Origin: an uncultured Aquimarina sp.
GTDB lineage: Bacteria > Bacteroidota > Bacteroidia > Flavobacteriales > Flavobacteriaceae
Assembly (NCBI GenBank): GCA_937958985.1
Contig: CALGLV010000006.1
Location: forward strand, 206,563-270,562
Length of the DNA: 64,000 nucleotides
Direction: 5' to 3'
The notes beneath the pieces were generated by a model that saw only the letters and a program-made list of their open reading frames with translations, did not search any database and had not been told where the DNA came from. Of this stretch, positions 19,405 to 29,248 are shown piece after piece (position 1 is the first letter of the stretch; every line of letters begins with the position of its first letter). A program made the translations under genes and the position numbers.

Positions 19405-19803
19405 ATGCAGCTATTTATGACCCCCAACAAAATAACCTGTATCATTGATGACGATACTGTTTATGTAAGCTTAATAAAAAAATTAATTAAATTAAAAAAG
19501 CTAAGTAATAATATTCTTGTTTTTAAAAACGGGAAAGAAGCTATTGATTTTTTTATAAATACAAATTCGCTACCCGATCTAATTTTATTAGATCTGAATA
19601 TGCCTATTATGAATGGTTGGGAATTCTTAGATGCTTTTATTCCGCTTCGAAAAGAATCTCCTAAAATGCTTAATTTATATGTAGTAAGCTCATCTATTGA
19701 CCCCGTAGATTCTAAAAAAGCAAAAAGTATTGAATGCGTTAGAGATTACATCTCCAAACCTATTTCTTTAGAAAGTTTCGAACAGATATTTAGCGTGGCT
19801 TAA
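19405..19803 (+). CDS. Single-domain response regulator
   Basis: The 132-residue protein is a lone receiver domain: acidic pocket IIDDDTVY, phosphorylation site LILLDLNMP (Asp63), Ser/Thr switch VVSSS and the conserved Lys of DYISKP. No output domain follows, as in CheY or Rcp1-type proteins. No histidine kinase is in the window, so its partner is unknown. The first Met (19405) and Met5 (19417) are both possible starts. It is convergent with the EnvC-like gene, 16 bp apart. Confidence 0.92.
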   Translation: MQLFMTPNKITCIIDDDTVYVSLIKKLIKLKKLSNNILVFKNGKEAIDFFINTNSLPDLILLDLNMPIMNGWEFLDAFIPLRKESPKMLNLYVVSSSIDPVDSKKAKSIECVRDYISKPISLESFEQIFSVA

Positions 19804-19819
19804 AGCTTTAAATAGTATT

Positions 19820-21037
19820 TTATTTGAGTTTAAAAATCCATTTTTGAGGGTTTAAAAACTTATTATCTTTAAAAATAGAAAACTTTAAAATAGACCTCCC
19901 TGTTAATTTATTGGTATGCACTTTACCAATAGATTGTTTGGTTAATACTCGGTCGCCTTCTTTTACGGAAATAGCTTCTATGTTATAATATGTAGAAATA
20001 AAATTACCATGCCTTATTTGCACTAATTTTCCTGCTCCTTTAATAGCTTGTACTGTTGACACTTCTCCATCAAATATAGCCCTAGCTACAATATTTTCAT
20101 CTGTTTCAATATCTACACCACTATTACTAATTACAATATTAGGAATCACCGGATGCGCTTGTTTACCAAAGCGTTTAATTAAATTTCCTTTAACCACCGG
20201 CCAAGGTAATTTACCTTTATTACTATCGAATTTAGAAGCCAACACTTTAGCTTCTGCAGTCAACGCAAAAGTTTTAGCTCCCTTTTTAGCACCTGCTTTT
20301 TTATTCGCTTTAGCAACAGCTATTCTAATTAATTTTTCTATTTGCTTGTCAATAGCTCTTGCCTTTCGCTGCTGTTCTTTAATTTGACGAGCATATTTTC
20401 GTTGATTTTTTTGAATCTCGGCAATTAGGCTTTTTTGCTCTACTCTATCATTTTTAAGCTGCGCCTGTGTTTTTTTATTGTCCTTTATTAACTCTTTTTT
20501 ACTTTCCTTTTGGCTTGACAAAGCTTCCGTTAGTTCCTCTATTTTTATTTTCTTTTCCTGAATTTCTATTCCTTGCTTTTTTCGGTATTTAGCATATTGC
20601 TTCATATATTGCACCCGCTTATAAGCTTGTTTAAAACTTTCAGATGACAATAGAAATAAAATTCTATTTTGCTGTAACTTACTTTTATATGATTTCCTTA
20701 TCAACTCGGCGTAATCCTTTTTCAGATTAGCCATATCAATATTCAGCTCCTTAATTTCCTTTTGATTTTTATTGATTTCCTTTGAAATGTAGTTTGCTTG
20801 CTGATTTGTAACCCTAATTAATCGGTCCAAAACTTCAATTTGTCTATTTAAGTTTTCAACTTTAATTAGCGTTGACTGCTGCAGTACTTTCCCTTTGTTT
20901 CGAAGTTTAGCGATGGACTTTATTTCCTTTGCTAATTCCTTACGCTCAAGCTCTAATTGCCTTTGAGTTTTTTGAGTATATCCGCTAATACTTAATAACA
21001 AAAAATAAGTGAAGGTTACAATCTTTAAAATCTTCAT
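19820..21037 (-). CDS. EnvC-like coiled-coil protein with degenerate LytM domain
   Basis: The 405-residue protein has a signal peptide ending SGYTQ, a long coiled coil (about 22-250, rich in K, E and Q heptads) and a C-terminal M23/LytM domain. The metal-site residues are mostly lost: the first site reads NSGVDIE rather than HxGxDI, the HxH motif reads YYN, and the last His region reads LKFSIF. It should therefore be non-catalytic, like EnvC and NlpD, which activate N-acetylmuramoyl amidases during division. It is the last gene of the envelope operon and its start overlaps the DUF4292 stop by 1 bp. Confidence 0.9.
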   Translation of the reverse strand: MKILKIVTFTYFLLLSISGYTQKTQRQLELERKELAKEIKSIAKLRNKGKVLQQSTLIKVENLNRQIEVLDRLIRVTNQQANYISKEINKNQKEIKELNIDMANLKKDYAELIRKSYKSKLQQNRILFLLSSESFKQAYKRVQYMKQYAKYRKKQGIEIQEKKIKIEELTEALSSQKESKKELIKDNKKTQAQLKNDRVEQKSLIAEIQKNQRKYARQIKEQQRKARAIDKQIEKLIRIAVAKANKKAGAKKGAKTFALTAEAKVLASKFDSNKGKLPWPVVKGNLIKRFGKQAHPVIPNIVISNSGVDIETDENIVARAIFDGEVSTVQAIKGAGKLVQIRHGNFISTYYNIEAISVKEGDRVLTKQSIGKVHTNKLTGRSILKFSIFKDNKFLNPQKWIFKLK

Positions 21038-21813
21038 TATTTTCTAAATTTGAATTTAGTATATCCTTTTGGTACTGTGTAAGGAAAACTCAATTCCTCA
21101 TCAATTGTAACTGATCTAAAATTCATCTCTACAGATCTAGTTACCTTGGCTTTTCCATATTTTATTTGCATAAATTCAGGAAAATCTTGGTTATTTACTT
21201 TTTGATACGCTTTATAATCCACCGACAAAGATTGATTTTTCTTAGAAGCTTTATATGCCGACACTTTTGCGTTTAATATATAGAAAAGAATTTCTAGGTT
21301 GTAATTACTATTTTCTTTTAAAGATTTTAATGCTATTTGATTATTAATAACTTTCGTTTTCAAATTCTTTTCTCTTAGTTCTATAATACTTTGACCTAAA
21401 AATAAATTTTGAATTTGCTTAAAACTCACCTCTTGCCCAAGGAAATTAGCTAATGCCGATAAATCCCCGTCATAATACCTTTTATTTAGTTTTTCATAAA
21501 ATGAAAACCGATTAGGTGTAATAAATATTTTAGCCACTGTAAATCCTAGAAACTTAGCGCTCAGCCAAATCTTTTTATCGTTTTCTAACCTAAGAGTTAT
21601 AGAAGGCGAAACCGATTTACGACCGTCGTTATAATTTGTTTTAACCCTAGATTGTAAGGTATTAAATTTGAATTTTTTTATGTTATGAATAGCTAACACT
21701 TCATTAACTGAGGAGTTTTTAGTTAACTTAGAATTAGCATCTACTTTTAATGTTTTGCAAGAGGTAAGTGCCAATAACAGACAAACGAAAATAATTTTAC
21801 TTAATTGGAACAT
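21037..21813 (-). CDS. DUF4292 lipoprotein
   Basis: The 258-residue protein has a lipoprotein signal (FVCLLLALTSC, Cys19). The mature part has the DUF4292 pattern (FNTLQSRVKTNYNDGRKSVSPSITLRLENDKKIWLSA, RYYDGDLSAL, FPYTVPKGY), which resembles LolA/LolB-like half-barrels. A role in handling outer-membrane lipoproteins or lipids is plausible but unproven. It overlaps the upstream TPR gene by 17 bp and the downstream EnvC-like gene by 1 bp, showing tight coupling. Confidence 0.9.
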   Translation of the reverse strand: MFQLSKIIFVCLLLALTSCKTLKVDANSKLTKNSSVNEVLAIHNIKKFKFNTLQSRVKTNYNDGRKSVSPSITLRLENDKKIWLSAKFLGFTVAKIFITPNRFSFYEKLNKRYYDGDLSALANFLGQEVSFKQIQNLFLGQSIIELREKNLKTKVINNQIALKSLKENSNYNLEILFYILNAKVSAYKASKKNQSLSVDYKAYQKVNNQDFPEFMQIKYGKAKVTRSVEMNFRSVTIDEELSFPYTVPKGYTKFKFRK

Positions 21814-23164
21814 CTATTTTTTCTCCTTTATTTCTATATTTATTAGCCTTATCGAACTCTCCTATATTTTCGTAAGAGCGAGCTATTTTCAGATACAAAG
21901 CCCGTTCTAATTCTGGGTTATCTACAATATAGTCTAAACCATCTTTATAAATATTTATTGCCTTGTTATGCTTATCCTCTTTCGCCATTAGTGTTCCTTT
22001 TATTAAATACAAAAAAGGCTGCGAAGGGTATTTTTCAACACCAATATCAACTAACTCTTTAGCTTCAGATAATTTCCCATAATACAACTGTAGCAATAAA
22101 GTATCTTTAATTAAATCGTAATTATTAGAATCTATCCCTAAATTATTCTGGTAAACATTCAGCAAACTTTCCGTAGTACCTTGCTTAATATTAACAGAGG
22201 AAAGCTCCATAATAAATTTTAAATTTTCATCCTTATCTGCTTTTATAGAAGAAGTACTTAAACTATCTAAAGCCTTGTTATAATTAGGATTTTGCTTTCC
22301 AAAGGTTTTAAAATCATTAAGCACCTTTTTCTTTATAAAATCATCAACACTAGCATTAGCAGTAATTTTCTGCATAGACTGGGTTGCAGCTATTGTATTT
22401 CCAGCATCTAAATATTCTTGAAAATTAATATATTCTAACATTGGAGAGTTCGGCAATTTTTCTCTAAAGCGTTCAATTGTTGTTTTTACTTTCGTTTCTT
22501 CATTGTTGTTTTTATAGGCATCTATTAGCTGTACATACGCTTTTTCATTTTTAGCATTTTTCAACAACTCTTTTTCCAAATCAACAATTACAGGTAGTTT
22601 ATCTTTAGACGCAGCATAAATTTGATTTTTTAAGCCTTTAATTCTGTAATCATAACTAAATTCACTCTGGTAATCATTTAAGGCCTCCAATGCTTTCCCG
22701 TACTGCTGGGTGTATTTATAAGCTTGTGCTAAATCGTATTTGTATTTAGAATTAATTACACTTAATTCTCGAAGCGTAGCTATTCGCAAATCAAATTTTT
22801 GCTTTATAAAATAAACCCTTGATAAACTTTTTAGAATTAGCTCGCTATTAGGCATTAACTCTAAAGCCACATTTAAACTTAATTCTGCATTATCATATAA
22901 CCTTAAAGCTATTTCGTTTTGTGCAAGTTCGTAATACAAAACAGGCATTGCATCCTTTTCTTTAAGGCAATTTTCAAGATTTAAAATTGCCTTATCGTGT
23001 TTTTCAACAGCTTTATTACTTAAGGCATCAAAAAAATCACTCTTAAATTCTTTTGAAGCATTACTAATATCATTCAAATTTGACGTTACTAACGTTTGAT
23101 TTTGAGCAGTCAGTAGGTTGCTCAAAATCATCAAATTAAAAACGATATGTAATTTTATTTTCAT
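21797..23164 (-). CDS. Secreted tetratricopeptide repeat protein
   Basis: The track starts at an upstream GTG inside the neighbouring gene; the ATG at 23164 (MKIKLHIVFNLMILSNLLTAQ) provides a normal signal peptide and lies 4 bp after the upstream stop, giving 455 residues. The mature part is helical TPR-like repeats (ALSNKAVEKHDKAILNLENCL, YELAQNEIALRLYDNAELSLNVALELMP, YLIKGTLMAKEDKHNKAINIYKDGLDYI). It is a periplasmic scaffold protein of unknown partner; the operon context with DUF4292 and EnvC-like genes points to envelope assembly. Confidence 0.9.
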   Translation of the reverse strand: MKIKLHIVFNLMILSNLLTAQNQTLVTSNLNDISNASKEFKSDFFDALSNKAVEKHDKAILNLENCLKEKDAMPVLYYELAQNEIALRLYDNAELSLNVALELMPNSELILKSLSRVYFIKQKFDLRIATLRELSVINSKYKYDLAQAYKYTQQYGKALEALNDYQSEFSYDYRIKGLKNQIYAASKDKLPVIVDLEKELLKNAKNEKAYVQLIDAYKNNNEETKVKTTIERFREKLPNSPMLEYINFQEYLDAGNTIAATQSMQKITANASVDDFIKKKVLNDFKTFGKQNPNYNKALDSLSTSSIKADKDENLKFIMELSSVNIKQGTTESLLNVYQNNLGIDSNNYDLIKDTLLLQLYYGKLSEAKELVDIGVEKYPSQPFLYLIKGTLMAKEDKHNKAINIYKDGLDYIVDNPELERALYLKIARSYENIGEFDKANKYRNKGEKIDVPIK

Positions 23165-23168
23165 AAAT

Positions 23169-24176
23169 TTATTCAAATATTGAATAATCACCAACGCTTA
23201 CGCTAGAATAATTACCATTATACTTAACCTTATTTCCTATCATAGAATCTGTAAGTTTAGCGTTTTTTATCTCTGTTTCGTTTTGAACCAAACTATTATC
23301 AATACTTACATCATTCAATTTACAATTAGCTCCAATAGAAACATTGGGACCTACTTTAGTGTTTTTCAAAACTACATTTTCACCTATGAAACAAGGTGCT
23401 ATAATTTCCGAATTTTCCATCGAAACCGAACTATGTACTAAATTTTCCTCTTGCTCTTGATGTAAAAAATTTAAAACACGTGTATTGGTTTCTACAGCTA
23501 CTTTTTTATTTCCACAGTCCATCCATTCCGATACCGTACCTGTTTTAAACACTTTGCCTTGTGACATCAAATCTTTTATACCGTCATTGATTTGGTATTC
23601 GCCTCCATGCATTAAATTCGCATCTAGTATTTTTTGTAGTGATGCTTTTAATTCTAAACCTTCCTTAAAGTAATAAATTCCGATGACTGCTTGATCTGAA
23701 ACAAAAGTTTCTGGTTTTTCAACTAATTCTGTAATTTCATCTTTCGCATTTAACTTTACTACTCCGTAAGCATTTGGATTGTCTACTTGTTTTGTCCAAA
23801 TTACAGCATCAGCCGTAGGGTCTAATTTAAAATCTGCCTTAAAAAGTGTATCTGCATAAGCCACAACGCAAGGCCCTGACAAGCTTTCTTTAGCACACAT
23901 TATAGCATGCCCTGTCCCTAATGGGGTTTCTTGATAATAAATTGAAGCTTTAGCTCCTAATTTTTCTGCTATAGCAATTAGCGTATCCTCTGCTTCAAAT
24001 TCCTTTTTTGTAATAAAAGCCACTTCATCAATTACTTCACCTGCCACCTTAGCAATATCTTCTACTAAACGTTGAACAATAGGCTTACCTGCAATAGGTA
24101 TTAAGGGCTTAGGCACTGTTAGTGAATGAGGGCGTAGTCTTGAACCTCTACCTGCCATAGGTACAATAATCTTCAT
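23169..24176 (-). CDS. Sugar-phosphate nucleotidyltransferase
   Basis: The 335-residue protein has the nucleotidyltransferase signature IVPMAGRGSRLRPHSLTVPKPLIPIAGKP at the N-terminus, GTGHAI and VVAYADTLF (metal Asp) in the core, EWMDCGNK as sugar-binding region, and a C-terminal left-handed beta-helix of hexapeptide repeats (VSMENSEIIAPCFIGENVVLKNTKVGPNVSIG). It activates a sugar-1-phosphate to an NDP-sugar; the sugar cannot be chosen from sequence alone. The flippase two genes away on the same operon suggests the product feeds a surface glycan. Confidence 0.93.
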   Translation of the reverse strand: MKIIVPMAGRGSRLRPHSLTVPKPLIPIAGKPIVQRLVEDIAKVAGEVIDEVAFITKKEFEAEDTLIAIAEKLGAKASIYYQETPLGTGHAIMCAKESLSGPCVVAYADTLFKADFKLDPTADAVIWTKQVDNPNAYGVVKLNAKDEITELVEKPETFVSDQAVIGIYYFKEGLELKASLQKILDANLMHGGEYQINDGIKDLMSQGKVFKTGTVSEWMDCGNKKVAVETNTRVLNFLHQEQEENLVHSSVSMENSEIIAPCFIGENVVLKNTKVGPNVSIGANCKLNDVSIDNSLVQNETEIKNAKLTDSMIGNKVKYNGNYSSVSVGDYSIFE

Positions 24177-24262
24177 ATGTATGTTTTAAATTATTTCCGT
24201 TTTAAACGTAAACAATAGTTATTATCAATTTTGATACCATCTTTTTTTTGGTATACATATTT

Positions 24263-24697
24263 TTACTTTATTCCGGTGCTTCCAAAACCTCCTGTAGATC
24301 TTCCTGTTTCTGAAAGTTGTTTTACCTCACTCCAAGTTACTCGTTCGTGTTTGGCTATTACCATTTGAGCGATACGATCTCCGTTTTCTATAACAAAATC
24401 CTCTTTAGAAAGATTTACTAAAATAACGCCTACTTCACCCCTGTAATCAGCATCAATAGTCCCTGGAGCATTAAGTACTGTGATTCCTTTTTTTAAAGCT
24501 AATCCACTACGAGGACGCACCTGTGCTTCGTACCCCTTGGGCAACGCCAAAAAAAGACCTGTTTTTATCAAAACACGCTCTAAAGAAGCAATTGTTACCG
24601 GAACTTCCAAAACAGCTCTTAAATCCATCCCTGCCGAAAGGAGCGTTTCGTAATTTGGTAATTTATGCTTGGAAGTATTTACGATTTCAATTTTCAT
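24263..24697 (-). CDS. dut: dUTP diphosphatase
   Basis: The 144-residue protein carries the five trimeric dUTPase motifs: AGMDLRA (I), [11 protein letters not shown] (II), [16 protein letters not shown] (III), [12 protein letters not shown] (IV) and the flexible C-terminal [11 protein letters not shown] (V). It hydrolyses dUTP to dUMP and pyrophosphate, keeping uracil out of DNA and supplying dTMP synthesis. It sits between the flippase and the nucleotidyltransferase in one operon. Confidence 0.97.
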   Translation of the reverse strand: MKIEIVNTSKHKLPNYETLLSAGMDLRAVLEVPVTIASLERVLIKTGLFLALPKGYEAQVRPRSGLALKKGITVLNAPGTIDADYRGEVGVILVNLSKEDFVIENGDRIAQMVIAKHERVTWSEVKQLSETGRSTGGFGSTGIK

Positions 24698-24729
24698 TAT
24701 CTATATTTTACCCTACTAAAAAAAGCTTG

Positions 24730-26166
24730 TTAACTAGCACTAAGCAATCGTTTTAAGCTTTCTTTCTCTAATGCTATTACAAAAGCTAAATATACTAAAA
24801 TAGCAACGAACTTAAATGTGTAATTTTCCGGATACAGATACCTCGTAACTACAGTCAAACTTAAAGCCACTAGTAAATACGAAAACATGGTTGCTACTTT
24901 ATACGGTATTTTGTAATAGCTGCGCCCCATCGTATATGACAATATCATCATGGTTGCATAAGCAATTAACGTAGCATAAGCAGCTGCAATAAAACCTATC
25001 TTTGGAATTAACCAATAGTTTAAAGCAATTGTAATTATAGCCCCAACAATTGTAAAGTACATTCCAAAACGTGTATTATCGGTTACTTTATACCAAACCG
25101 ATAAACTTTGATACACCCCTAAACACCAATTGGCAATCAAAATAATTGGCACTATTTCAATTGCTATTAAAAAATCGTCGTTCTTAATAATGATACTTGC
25201 AAATAAATCCTGAAATGAGAGTACCATTAAAATTCCTAAAGAAGCAAATATTACAAAAAACTTTAATACTAACGCATAACTTTCTTTAGCGTTTTCCTTG
25301 GCGGATTGACTGAAAAAAAAGGGTTCAATTCCCATTCTAAACGCTTGTATAAACAGCATCAAAAATATACCGAACTTATAACAAGCACTATATGCCCCCA
25401 TGGCTTCTTTACCAAGCATATCTCTTAAAATAAGCTTGTCTAAATTTTCGATTACTAAAAATGCGATACCTGCTATAAGAATAGGCGCTCCGTACTTACG
25501 CATTGCATTAAAAATAGCTCTATCAAATTTCCATGGAAATTTAAGATACATCGGCACAATCAAAATCAACATTAAAGCGTTCGCTACAAAATTAGCTACA
25601 AAAACATAGGTTTCAAGGTCATCAAAAATCAATATTTCGGGTAACGCTATTTGGTAATTACCTACCCAACTTAAAAAGAATACATTTAGCAGTCCGTTTA
25701 CAACAACAAGAGTAAATACTCGTATTCCAAAATAACTTAACGCCTTCCCTTTGGCTCGATAATAAGCAAATGGAATAACCGCCAAAATATCGAAAGACAC
25801 TACGCCAATCATCATTAATAAAACAAATTCGGAAACTTTAAACTTTTCTGCAATTGGAGTTTTAAAAACATATACTACCACCAAAAACAAAAACAAACTA
25901 ACCATTAGACTGATTAATGCTGTTGAAAACACTAGTGCCTTGTTTTTAGATTTATTGTAAAATCTAAAAAAAGCAGTTTCCATACCATAGGTAAGAAAAA
26001 CATTTATAAACCCCGCATACACGTAAAAACTGGTAATTTCAGAATACTCATCGGGCGCTAAACTACCTGTATATAGTCCGTTTAAAAGCAAATTAACCAG
26101 CTTGGGAAGTACCATAGCCAAGCCATAAATAAAAGTGTCCTTAAAAAGTGTTTTGAAAATACTCAA
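24730..26166 (-). CDS. Polysaccharide flippase (Wzx/MOP family)
   Basis: The 478-residue protein has about 12-14 hydrophobic helices throughout, beginning FIYGLAMVLPKLVNLLLNGLYTGSLAPDEYSEI, the usual start of O-antigen/polysaccharide exporters, with AYYRAKGKALSYF and GAYSACYKFGIFLML typical of this family. It should move lipid-linked glycan units across the inner membrane. No glycosyltransferase or polymerase lies next to it in this window. It begins an operon with dut and the nucleotidyltransferase. Confidence 0.92.
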   Translation of the reverse strand: MSIFKTLFKDTFIYGLAMVLPKLVNLLLNGLYTGSLAPDEYSEITSFYVYAGFINVFLTYGMETAFFRFYNKSKNKALVFSTALISLMVSLFLFLVVVYVFKTPIAEKFKVSEFVLLMMIGVVSFDILAVIPFAYYRAKGKALSYFGIRVFTLVVVNGLLNVFFLSWVGNYQIALPEILIFDDLETYVFVANFVANALMLILIVPMYLKFPWKFDRAIFNAMRKYGAPILIAGIAFLVIENLDKLILRDMLGKEAMGAYSACYKFGIFLMLFIQAFRMGIEPFFFSQSAKENAKESYALVLKFFVIFASLGILMVLSFQDLFASIIIKNDDFLIAIEIVPIILIANWCLGVYQSLSVWYKVTDNTRFGMYFTIVGAIITIALNYWLIPKIGFIAAAYATLIAYATMMILSYTMGRSYYKIPYKVATMFSYLLVALSLTVVTRYLYPENYTFKFVAILVYLAFVIALEKESLKRLLSAS

Positions 26167-26302
26167 TCTGCCGTTAATTAATAAACTGCAAAGTACTAAA
26201 ACTAATCCAATACCCGTATTTTGATCACTTAATATCCCTTTGGGTTTTTCTAGAAAAACAACCTTCTACCTTTTCAAGCAACAAACAAATTGGTTATAAA
26301 TG

Positions 26303-26337
26303 AGTAAACCCACAATAATTGTTATTGTGGGCTTACT
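26303..26337 (-). terminator. Hairpin terminator after the BamA/TamA-like gene
   Basis: AGTAAACCCACAATAA pairs with TTATTGTGGGCTTACT (15 of 16 bp, 3-base loop), 24 bp beyond the stop at 26361. The U tract is short, so the strength is uncertain, but it separates this gene from the flippase operon. Confidence 0.65.
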
Positions 26338-26360
26338 TAGATTTTGTGTGCTTTTAGCTA

Positions 26361-27692
26361 TTAAAAATATTGTCCTATTCCAAAGACCAACCCTCCGGCA
26401 TCTCCATTTCCTAAAACATTTACCCCGTAATCTAACCTGATTACTGCATTAAAAATGCGCTTATGAATAAATCGAATTCCAATACCTGGATATATACGCA
26501 ATTTATCTTCTTCTAATAATTGATTAAAATCTAGACTGGGGCGACGTACAGCACTCACATCTACAAAGCTATTTCCTTGTAACACAAACCAGTTTTTTTC
26601 ATATAACGTATGTCGATACTCGGTATTTAACGCAAATACCGCAGTACCACGATCTATAGTATTACCCGCCCCACGAGTGTTTAATTGATTGTCGATGGTT
26701 AACGGTGTAAACTCACTACTTATTGGATTACTGTATTGTATTTGTAGTTGTGTTGCAAAATTACCCCTAGCCCCTAGTCGCTTAAAGTATTGTGTGGTAT
26801 TGTTAATTAAATATTCTGTTTGAAGTAATTCTTCTGTACCAAAAAAATAATTTCCTTCTAAACGATTTCTAAACCCTTCTGTGTATTGGTATGTTAAATC
26901 CAAATCAACATATTCATAAGATAAACGTGTTAACAGTTGTGTAGCTTCAGGCTCTGGTTTATCAGAAACATTATCAATCAAAATATTATCTTCATCACCC
27001 TCAATAACTTGATATTCGTCTTTAAAATACTTAACTCCAAACTCAAATCTATTATTAAAATCCTTTTCATAAAACAAAATAACCTCAGGACCTGTTCTTG
27101 TAAAAGTATAGTTTGTTTGTGTTTTCAACTCCTCCGTACCGGTTCTGTCAAAAAAGAAAATGGGCTGCTGAGTGGTTACATCCTGATAATTAACACCTAA
27201 ACCTAGTTTATTAGTAAACAAATAAGGATGATTTAAAAACACTCCAAAGCCATCAAAAACCTCCTTTTGATAAAAACCACCAAAAGTAATATTCCGCCCT
27301 AATCCATTAAATTCAAATGCAGAAACCCTATACGAAAAGCTCCCATCATTAGCTTGCCCTATACGCGCACCGGGTATAATACTAAAGTTTTCTTTTATAT
27401 CGTAATTCACAACATAGGTATCTGCTTCTTTTTTAACAGAATACGTTGCAAATGCAATTCCATCTAATCGTTTAATTCGCTCTATATCTGTTTTTATTTT
27501 TAAGCTATCTAATTGTTCGCCCACTTTTACTTTAACGATTCTTCGCAAAAAACTGGATTTCGTTTTTTTTAAACCTGTAAAATTTAGTTCACTTATATTT
27601 TTTGATTGAGTTTGTGCTTGTAAAGCAGAACTAAAAAATGTGAAAATCAGTATAATACTGATAGATAGCGCATAATGATATGATCGTTTCAT
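26361..27692 (-). CDS. BamA/TamA family outer-membrane protein
   Basis: The 443-residue protein has a signal peptide ending SALQAQ, a single POTRA-like domain at about 30-110 (ISELNFTGLKKTKSSFLRRIVKVKVGEQLD) and a beta-barrel with GRNITFGGFYQKEVFDGFGVFLNHPYLF and the C-terminal GLVFGIGQYF. It is much shorter than BamA (which has five POTRA domains), so it is likely a specialised paralogue of the Omp85 superfamily rather than the essential insertase. The substrate is unknown. Confidence 0.88.
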   Translation of the reverse strand: MKRSYHYALSISIILIFTFFSSALQAQTQSKNISELNFTGLKKTKSSFLRRIVKVKVGEQLDSLKIKTDIERIKRLDGIAFATYSVKKEADTYVVNYDIKENFSIIPGARIGQANDGSFSYRVSAFEFNGLGRNITFGGFYQKEVFDGFGVFLNHPYLFTNKLGLGVNYQDVTTQQPIFFFDRTGTEELKTQTNYTFTRTGPEVILFYEKDFNNRFEFGVKYFKDEYQVIEGDEDNILIDNVSDKPEPEATQLLTRLSYEYVDLDLTYQYTEGFRNRLEGNYFFGTEELLQTEYLINNTTQYFKRLGARGNFATQLQIQYSNPISSEFTPLTIDNQLNTRGAGNTIDRGTAVFALNTEYRHTLYEKNWFVLQGNSFVDVSAVRRPSLDFNQLLEEDKLRIYPGIGIRFIHKRIFNAVIRLDYGVNVLGNGDAGGLVFGIGQYF

Positions 27693-27850
27693 AATAAAAG
27701 TTTATGTCAAGAGAGTCGAAATAGTTTTCCAAAAATTACTTATTAAATATTTTCTCAGCAATGAATTCCTTTTTTAAAATCTTTATAAATAAATAACTAT
27801 TTGTTAGGAAATTGGAATTGATTACGACAGATCGAGACACAAACCGTAAA

Positions 27851-27864
27851 TTAACAATTGTTAA
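27851..27864. promoter_or_regulatory. Perfect palindrome upstream of the FAD oxidoreductase
   Basis: TTAACAATTGTTAA is a 14 bp perfect palindrome ending 16 bp before the ATG at 27881. It could be an operator; no regulator is identified. Confidence 0.35.
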
Positions 27865-27880
27865 CAAAGCATCAATCAAC

Positions 27881-29221
27881 ATGGAAGAACACATTGTAAT
27901 TATTGGCAATGGTGTGTCTGGGGTAACTTTAGCACGCCACATACGTAAACTATCCGATAAACGTATTACCATTATATCCGCAGAATCCGAATTCTTTTTC
28001 TCGCGTACCGCACTTATGTATGTATACATGGGGCATATGGAATTCGAACACACTCAACCTTATGAAGATTGGTTTTGGAAAAAAAACAAAATAAGCCTTA
28101 AGCAAGCTTATGTGGAGCGTGTGGAAACAGATAAAAAAACACTTCACTTTGCGCAAGGAGGAACAATGAATTACGATAAATTAGTAATTGCAACTGGCTC
28201 TAAACCTAATAAATTTGGGTGGCCTGGTCAAGATTTAGATGGCGTTCAGGGTTTATACTCTAAACAAGATTTAGAATCACTTCAAACAAATGCTCCAAAT
28301 AATAAAGTATGTAAGCGTGCTGTAATAGTAGGCGGTGGACTTATTGGTATTGAAATGGCTGAGATGCTTAGATCTAGAAATATACCTGTAACTTTTTTAG
28401 TACGTGAAAAAAGTTTTTGGAGCGGCGTACTTCCGGCGGAAGAATCAGAAATGATTAACAAACATATACTAGAGCACCATATTGATTTACGTTTAGGGTT
28501 CAATTTAAAGGAAATCAAAAGCGATAATAACAACCGTGTAAAAAGTATTGTAATTGCTGAAACTGGTGAAGAAATTGAATGTGATGTCGTAGGGCTTACA
28601 GCAGGAGTATCGCCTAATATTGATTTCATAAAAGAAACTACCATTGAAACGGGAAGAGGTGTGAAAGTAGATCGCTACCTTAAAACCAATGTTAAGGATG
28701 TGTACGCCATTGGTGATTGTGCCGAACAACACGAAGGTATTGATGAAAGAAGACCTATAGAAGCGGTTTGGTATACTGGCAGAATGATGGCCGAAACCTT
28801 AGCCAGAACCATTTGCGGTACTCCAACTAAATATAGCCCTGGACACTGGTTCAATAGTGCCAAATTCTTAGATATTGAATATCAAACTTATGGTTGGGTA
28901 TGGGCACAACCTAAAGAAAATGAAGCTCGCTTTTATTGGGGTCATTCTGACAATAAAAAATGTATTCACATTAACTACGACAAAAACACAAAAAAATTTA
29001 TTGGCATAAACACTTTCGGAATTCGAATGAGGCACGAAATTTTTGATCGATGGCTTACCGAAGAACAATCTGTAGAGCATGTTTTAACACACCTCAAAGA
29101 TGCCAATTTCGATCCTGAATTTTATAGCACTTATGAAAGTGAAATCTTAAATAAATTCAACAAAGAAAACAACACCAACATAAAACCACTGAGAAAAAGC
29201 TGGAAACGCATTTTCGCTTAA
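27881..29221 (+). CDS. NAD(P)/FAD-dependent oxidoreductase
   Basis: The track starts at a TTG; the ATG at 27881 gives MEEHIVIIGNGVSGVTLARHIR with the dinucleotide-binding glycine motif at the very start, and 446 residues. A second Rossmann motif (AVIVGGGLIGIEMAEMLRSR) and VYAIGDCAE near residue 280 identify a two-dinucleotide-binding-domain flavoprotein like NADH dehydrogenase or nitrite reductase subunits. A C-terminal extension of about 100 residues is specific to this group. It precedes the membrane 4Fe-4S protein by 27 bp, so the two probably form one electron-transfer unit. Confidence 0.92.
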   Translation: MEEHIVIIGNGVSGVTLARHIRKLSDKRITIISAESEFFFSRTALMYVYMGHMEFEHTQPYEDWFWKKNKISLKQAYVERVETDKKTLHFAQGGTMNYDKLVIATGSKPNKFGWPGQDLDGVQGLYSKQDLESLQTNAPNNKVCKRAVIVGGGLIGIEMAEMLRSRNIPVTFLVREKSFWSGVLPAEESEMINKHILEHHIDLRLGFNLKEIKSDNNNRVKSIVIAETGEEIECDVVGLTAGVSPNIDFIKETTIETGRGVKVDRYLKTNVKDVYAIGDCAEQHEGIDERRPIEAVWYTGRMMAETLARTICGTPTKYSPGHWFNSAKFLDIEYQTYGWVWAQPKENEARFYWGHSDNKKCIHINYDKNTKKFIGINTFGIRMRHEIFDRWLTEEQSVEHVLTHLKDANFDPEFYSTYESEILNKFNKENNTNIKPLRKSWKRIFA

Positions 29222-29248
29222 ATCAATCACTATAAAAGTAAAAGCTAT

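Noticed and set aside
27736-29080. Several minus-strand ORFs (60-120 aa) opposite the FAD oxidoreductase
   Set aside because: Antisense shadows; the plus-strand frame has two full Rossmann motifs.
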